From contig NZ_FNDY01000006.1 in assembly GCF_900099895.1 (NCBI RefSeq), positions 171,601-235,600 of the forward strand: 64,000 nt of DNA, given 5' to 3'. Position numbers and translations under genes: made by a program. Below are positions 60,065 through 64,000 of the stretch, one piece after another. Source of the stretch: Paenibacillus naphthalenovorans. GTDB taxonomy: Bacteria; Bacillota; Bacilli; Paenibacillales; NBRC-103111. The notes beneath the pieces are model-generated. The model was not told where the DNA came from. It was given only the letters and a program-made list of their open reading frames with translations, and did no database searches. Positions within the stretch are counted from its first letter, which is position 1, and each line of letters begins with the position of its first letter.

Positions 60065-60155
60065 ACGACAACGCCTGCAGGAGGGCTCTGGGTTGGGTTT
60101 GCGGCTCAAACCAAAGAGCGATTGCGAACTGTTGCCACCCTCATATCAGGATCAG

Positions 60156-60180
60156 GGATCGGATGAATCCGGTCCTTTTT
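60156..60180 (+). terminator. Rho-independent terminator after uxaE
   Basis: GGATCGGAT (60156-60164) and ATCCGGTCC (60167-60175) with one mismatch and a minimal loop, then TTTTT. Confidence 0.65.
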
Positions 60181-60222
60181 GCTTATCCTATAAAAAAATG
60201 AAGATGGAGGAAGGGTTTCCTG

Positions 60223-61017
60223 ATGAAGCAGATTTTAGGTTTGCTCCTTTTGATATTGATCGCTGCTTGTACTGCGCAGCAGCCGAAAGAGCAGGCTTCA
60301 GATCCGGGCGGTACAAACCATGCGAATCCTTCCCCCGATGGAGGAGCGCTCATTCAAAGTCAACAGAACAACCAAACTTCCGATCCGGAAACGAAACAGC
60401 AGGGGCAGGAATCTTCCGCCGATGAAGTGATGCTGGATGTTCCGATCATTGCTCAAAACCCGGAATTGAAATTCGGCTGTGAAGTGACCAGCTTAACCAT
60501 GCTGCTGCGGCATGCGGGCATCCAAGCCGACAAGATGAAGCTGGCGGCTGAATTGCCGAAAGATAACGATCCGGTAGTGAAATCAAAATCCGGGGATATT
60601 ACCCATTGGGGCAATCCGGAGCATGGTTTTGTGGGAGATATAACAGGCCGGACAAAGGGATATGCCGTTTATGTAAAGCCGCTTGAAGCGCTGATGATGA
60701 AGTATTTGCCCGATCGTACTGTAAATTTAACCGGCGGCTCTTTCGACGATGTGATCGCCAAGCTTAGGGAAGGCAAACCGGTGGTTGTATGGACGACCGG
60801 CGACTATAAATTGCCCGACCGATGGGAATCGTGGAAGCATGGACAGGAAGAAATCAGGACTCCGCTTGATTTGCATGCCGTCGTCGTCGTCGGATTTAAT
60901 CCCGGTCATGTCTTTGTGAACGATCCGTTAACCGGCCGGAAAGCCCAAAAAGTAAACAAACAGACGTTTATCGACACCTGGGTCACGATGGGCAAACAGG
61001 CGTTAACTTACCGATAA
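60223..61017 (+). CDS. C39-like peptidase lipoprotein
   Basis: An exported lipoprotein of 264 residues. The signal ends with lipobox LIAAC (Cys ~16), then a Gln/Ser/Asn-rich linker (~17-68) and a papain-like Peptidase_C39_2 domain. The nucleophile is in LKFGCEVTSLTMLLRHAG, the His in TPLDLHAVVVVGFN and the Asp/Asn in VFVNDPLTGR. Members occur widely in Bacillales with unknown targets. AGGAAGGG precedes ATG 60223. Confidence 0.87.
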   Translation: MKQILGLLLLILIAACTAQQPKEQASDPGGTNHANPSPDGGALIQSQQNNQTSDPETKQQGQESSADEVMLDVPIIAQNPELKFGCEVTSLTMLLRHAGIQADKMKLAAELPKDNDPVVKSKSGDITHWGNPEHGFVGDITGRTKGYAVYVKPLEALMMKYLPDRTVNLTGGSFDDVIAKLREGKPVVVWTTGDYKLPDRWESWKHGQEEIRTPLDLHAVVVVGFNPGHVFVNDPLTGRKAQKVNKQTFIDTWVTMGKQALTYR

Positions 61018-61109
61018 ACTCTTGGCGGTGATATGCCGCAGTCTTTTTGCTGCCCGGTTGACAGGTGTGAACGGAACGGCTTGCGGTGTCAGACAGGAGG
61101 GCAAAGCAC

Positions 61110-61928
61110 ATGAAGGTCCGGGATTTTCTCGTGGAGTTTTGGAATCAATTGGTGCAGGATGACGTTCTGAGCCTGGCCGCCCAATGCGCCTATTATTTTC
61201 TTTTTTCCCTGTTTCCTTTTCTCATTTTTATCATGAGTCTTCTGGGATATTTGCCGATCACCGCGCATGACGTGCTGCTTTTGATCAAAGAGTATATTCC
61301 GTCGGGGGCGGCGGCGGGGATCGAAGAACAGCTAAAGGATGTGCTGGAGTTCAAGAGGGGAGGCGTGTTGTCCTTCGGTCTCATTTTCTCTCTTGTCACG
61401 GCAAGCGCGGCGATGCACGCCATTGTTCTCGCTGTCAATAAAGCCTATGGCCTTCCTCCGCGCAAAAGCTTCATTCATTCGCGCATGCTGGCCATCGCTC
61501 TGACGGCGGGCATGCTGATGGTTGTAGCCTCGGCGCTTCTGCTCAGCGTGTTTGGCCAGCTCATCGGCGAATGGATGAATACCCGCCTGCATCTGCCCTG
61601 GAGCCAGATCCAACTGTGGAATGTGCTGCGCTGGGTCATTCATTTTGTCATTTTATTTCTGGTGCTGACCGCCGTTTATTATATAGCTCCCAATACGTGT
61701 CTTACTTGCAAGGATGTGCTTCCGGGAGCCATCATGGCTGCTGTCGGCTGGCAGCTTACGTCCTGGGGCTTCTCTTATTATGTGAACCATTTCGGCCATT
61801 ATAGCGCTACGTACGGGAGCTTGGGGGGAGTCATTGTACTGCTTTCCTGGTTCTATATTTCCGCGCTGTTGATTGTCGCAGGCGGGGAACTGAATGCGCT
61901 GGCTTATCTGGTTAAGGAACGGACTTAA
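61110..61928 (+). CDS. YihY/BrkB-family membrane protein
   Basis: A 272-residue inner-membrane protein with six hydrophobic helices and the family motifs LSLAAQCAYYFLFSLFPFLI, NKAYGLPPRKSF, RWVIHFVILFLVLTAVYYIA and YATYGSLGG-like SATYGSLGGVIVLLSWFYIS ending GGELNALAYL. Once annotated as ribonuclease BN, the family is now known only as a membrane protein of unknown, possibly transport, function. GGAGGG is 8 bases before ATG 61110. Confidence 0.9.
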   Translation: MKVRDFLVEFWNQLVQDDVLSLAAQCAYYFLFSLFPFLIFIMSLLGYLPITAHDVLLLIKEYIPSGAAAGIEEQLKDVLEFKRGGVLSFGLIFSLVTASAAMHAIVLAVNKAYGLPPRKSFIHSRMLAIALTAGMLMVVASALLLSVFGQLIGEWMNTRLHLPWSQIQLWNVLRWVIHFVILFLVLTAVYYIAPNTCLTCKDVLPGAIMAAVGWQLTSWGFSYYVNHFGHYSATYGSLGGVIVLLSWFYISALLIVAGGELNALAYLVKERT

Positions 61929-62467
61929 GAGATAGATGGGGGAACGGTCTGGCTCAAGGATTGTCCGGTCGGTTTCTTCATCATCGGTGAAGGCGAAAGG
62001 ATCAATGGCTCAGCGAAACCCATGAGACTGTCCCGTGCAAAGAGGGACGGTCTTTTTTTAGGCTGCAGGCGGCGGTGCTGTTCTTTGTAAGAAACGACCA
62101 GGGACGTCATGTGAAAATTAGATTTGCTTCATTGGACATTTACCTGAACGTATGCAGGTCTGCCAATTTTCCGATTTGCAACGCTCTGTTTCTGGAATAT
62201 ACTTGTAGTGTGTCGGCGCCGGTGCTGCTTATCAAGCGAGGGATTCATTTGCCGTATGAGCCAGCAAGCCTGATGCGAATCTCTGAAAAATCGCCTATGC
62301 TTATTGCCGCTTGCGGGAAATCGGGGCCGAAACTGCCGCGATCCCGGATTGAAACGGCAGAGGGAGTAGAGTAAAGCGCTATACTTGGCTTGGCAACACC
62401 CCTATCAAATTTTGTTTCGATGAAAAAACGATGATCATCCATCAAGTCCAAAGGAGAACTTAATTGT
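61929..62467. other. 539-bp intergenic region without a supported gene
   Basis: It holds the terminator at 62025-62058. A 99-codon frame (62075-62374) and a minus-strand frame of similar size have no ribosome binding site or family character, so I do not call a gene. Confidence 0.4.
62025..62058 (+). terminator. Rho-independent terminator
   Basis: GACTGTCCC (62025-62033) and GGGACGGTC (62043-62051), one mismatch, then seven T. Confidence 0.75.
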
Positions 62468-63691
62468 ATGTCTTCATCTGCCAACACGAAAGTAAAAACG
62501 GACCTTCCCAAGTCCAAGGCTGCTGCCCTCATTGAAATTCTGGGAGTATCCGCCAAGCTGGGGATCACTTCCTTCGGAGGGCCGATCGCGCATCTGGGTT
62601 ATTTTCGGGAAGAATATGTCGTTCGCCGAAAATGGTTGGATGAACGGGCGTATGCCGATTTGGTGGCGCTCGGTCAATTTCTTCCCGGGCCAGCCAGCAG
62701 TCAGGTCGGCATCGGCATCGGCGTGATTCGCGGCGGGCTGCTCGGAGGCTTGATCGCTTGGTTCGGGTTTACGCTTCCGTCCGTGATAGCCCTCGTTGTG
62801 TTTGCTTACGCCATGCAGGGCTTCGGGCTTGGCGAAGCCGGATGGATTCACGGGCTGAAGCTGGTGGCCGTAGCGGTCGTGGCACACGCTGTTCTGGGCA
62901 TGGGCCGTCAGCTGGCGCCTGATCGGCCACGAGCCACTTTGGCCATTGTGACTGCCGCCGTCTGCCTGCTCTGGCAGACGGTGATGACGCAAGTGCTGCT
63001 GATTGCCGCCGCAGCTCTGCTCGGCACCTGGCGGTACCGCGACGGTAACACGGCAGAACCGTACCGCCTTCAGATCCCGGTTAGCCGAACTGCAGGAATG
63101 TTTTGTTTGATGCTCTTTGCCGTTCTGCTGTTGGGTTTACCGATCCTGCGGCAGCTTTCGGACAATCTGGGAGTGGCGATATTCGACAGCTTTTACAGGG
63201 CCGGCTCTCTTGTTTTCGGCGGCGGTCATGTCGTCCTGCCGCTGCTGGAGCGTGAAATGGTACCGCTGGGCTGGATCAGCAAGGAGGAATTTCTTGCCGG
63301 ATACGGGGCCGCACAAGCGATACCGGGACCTATGTTTACGTTTGCTTCCTATGCGGGAACCATAGCCGGAGGATTGACGGGTGGAGTGGCCGCGACGATC
63401 GCCATTTTTTTGCCCGCATTCCTGCTTATCGTCGGCGCTCTGCCGTTCTGGAACGTTTTGCGGACGCATCCCCGAATGCAGGGTGCGCTTGCCGGCATGA
63501 ATGCTGCCGTTGTCGGCATATTGCTGGCTGCACTGTACGATCCCATCTGGACGACTGCAGTGCTGAGTCATGAAGATTTTGCCGTCGTGGCGGTGCTGTT
63601 CGGCATGCTGGTCTTTTGGAAGCTGCCCGCCTTGTACGTTGTAGCCGTCGGTGCTGTCATGGGCGCGATCCTTCAGCTTTTCACAGGTTGA
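62468..63691 (+). CDS. chrA: Chromate transporter, ChrA (CHR) family, two-domain form
   Basis: A 407-residue membrane protein made of two homologous halves, the long-chain CHR form. Signatures of the first half are KLGITSFGGPIAHLGYFREE and LGQFLPGPASSQVGIGIG; of the second SLVFGGGHVVLPLLEREMV and GYGAAQAIPGPMFTFASYAG. Such proteins export chromate or related anions and give chromate resistance; sulfate-related roles also exist. AAAGGAG lies about 11 bases before ATG 62468. Confidence 0.92.
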   Translation: MSSSANTKVKTDLPKSKAAALIEILGVSAKLGITSFGGPIAHLGYFREEYVVRRKWLDERAYADLVALGQFLPGPASSQVGIGIGVIRGGLLGGLIAWFGFTLPSVIALVVFAYAMQGFGLGEAGWIHGLKLVAVAVVAHAVLGMGRQLAPDRPRATLAIVTAAVCLLWQTVMTQVLLIAAAALLGTWRYRDGNTAEPYRLQIPVSRTAGMFCLMLFAVLLLGLPILRQLSDNLGVAIFDSFYRAGSLVFGGGHVVLPLLEREMVPLGWISKEEFLAGYGAAQAIPGPMFTFASYAGTIAGGLTGGVAATIAIFLPAFLLIVGALPFWNVLRTHPRMQGALAGMNAAVVGILLAALYDPIWTTAVLSHEDFAVVAVLFGMLVFWKLPALYVVAVGAVMGAILQLFTG

Positions 63692-63942
63692 ACGTATCCT
63701 GCTGGGTGATCTTGGAAGCCGTTGCAAGCGATGCAGGACTGTAAGGTGCGATGAGCGGGGTGGCCTGCAGATCGCTGATGTGAAAGCGCGCGCTATCTAT
63801 TTCAGAAAGGTATGGATAAATCGGGAGCAGCACGAAAATGACGATTTTGGTCTAGGGATTAATCGTCGGATGGCTTGGAAAAAAATACTATAGTTATCTG
63901 GAATTTATGATCTATGCAGTTCGTGTCATTAACTGGTAAACG

Positions 63943-63997
63943 GTGGTTTTTGCTGCACAAATGTCACTAATTTCTCGAAATTAGGACGAAAAACCAC
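63943..63997. repeat. Nested inverted repeat at the window end
   Basis: GTGGTTTTT (63943-63951) / AAAAACCAC (63989-63997) enclose CTAATTTC-TC-GAAATTAG (63967-63984). The 300 bp from 63692 contain no supported gene. The element could be a repeated sequence or the end of a mobile element continuing outside. Confidence 0.6.
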
Positions 63998-64000
63998 TTG

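Noticed and set aside
62075..62374. 99-codon frame upstream of chrA
   Set aside because: No ribosome binding site, irregular composition and no family resemblance; it also overlaps an equally long minus-strand frame.
1..64000. CRISPR arrays, rRNA, tRNA, prophage or transposase genes
   Set aside because: I saw no regularly spaced repeats, no recognisable stable RNA genes and no integrase or transposase motifs in any frame.

Overview
The window comes from an endospore-forming Gram-positive bacterium of the Bacillales, most like the Paenibacillaceae. Support comes from an SspH-type small acid-soluble spore protein, two tandem YjcZ-type sporulation miniproteins, a YdjO-like cold-shock protein, strong AGGAGG ribosome binding sites, frequent TTG/GTG starts, sigma-A type promoters and many hairpin-plus-T terminators. 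Base composition is close to 50% G+C. No rRNA, tRNA, CRISPR array, prophage or transposase gene was recognised.

Region 1 (1-11.8 kb) is mixed housekeeping and accessory genes: the tail of an IclR-type regulator, malate synthase G, a LysR regulator divergent from an E. coli-class chorismate synthase, a patch of decayed membrane-protein genes, an EamA transporter, sspH, an AEC transporter, a YdjO-like protein, a pirin, a NIPSNAP protein, a PIG-L deacetylase overlapping an acyl-ACP thioesterase, and two perfect hairpins in tandem.

Region 2 (11.86-30.3 kb) is the most interesting part: an 18 kb catabolic island. It holds a branched-chain-amino-acid-type ABC importer (with a fused LivM-LivG protein), an iron alcohol dehydrogenase, an aldehyde dehydrogenase, an unusual acyl-CoA dehydrogenase without the usual catalytic Glu, an RraA/HMG-aldolase-like protein, a family I CoA-transferase, a fumarate-reductase-like flavoprotein, an enoyl-CoA hydratase, EtfBA, a GntR/FadR-type regulator and a membrane ETF:menaquinone oxidoreductase. 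Two nearly identical 23-bp operators (21 of 23 positions equal, opposite orientation) lie just downstream of the -10 boxes of the importer and enzyme operons. I infer that the GntR protein controls both. The substrate is unknown; the enzymes fit alcohol -> aldehyde -> acid -> acyl-CoA -> enoyl-CoA -> hydroxyacyl-CoA, with electrons passing through ETF to menaquinone. No thiolase or 3-hydroxyacyl-CoA dehydrogenase is present.

Region 3 (30.3-47.5 kb) holds a second pirin, a 3-hydroxyisobutyrate-dehydrogenase-family enzyme, a KapD-like exonuclease, zinc-ribbon proteins, a CPA2 antiporter behind a short attenuator leader, a polysaccharide-deacetylase-like protein, an aldo/keto reductase, a cyclic-di-GMP-I riboswitch with terminator in front of a single-domain CheY-like protein, a UPF0173 hydrolase, a GNAT acetyltransferase, a heterodimeric ABC exporter and a secreted LTA-synthase-like enzyme with a C-terminal TIG domain.

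Region 4 (47.6-64 kb) holds a decayed DUF2087/GIY-YIG gene, an FHA-winged-helix protein that seems to start at CTG, a MurA with Cys-to-Asp at the fosfomycin-target position, pyruvate phosphate dikinase behind a long inverted repeat, Ndk, the two YjcZ genes, an M29 aminopeptidase, an AbrB-family transporter, a TagO/MraY-family transferase, tagaturonate epimerase (UxaE), a C39-like lipoprotein, a YihY protein, a ChrA transporter and a nested inverted repeat at the window end.
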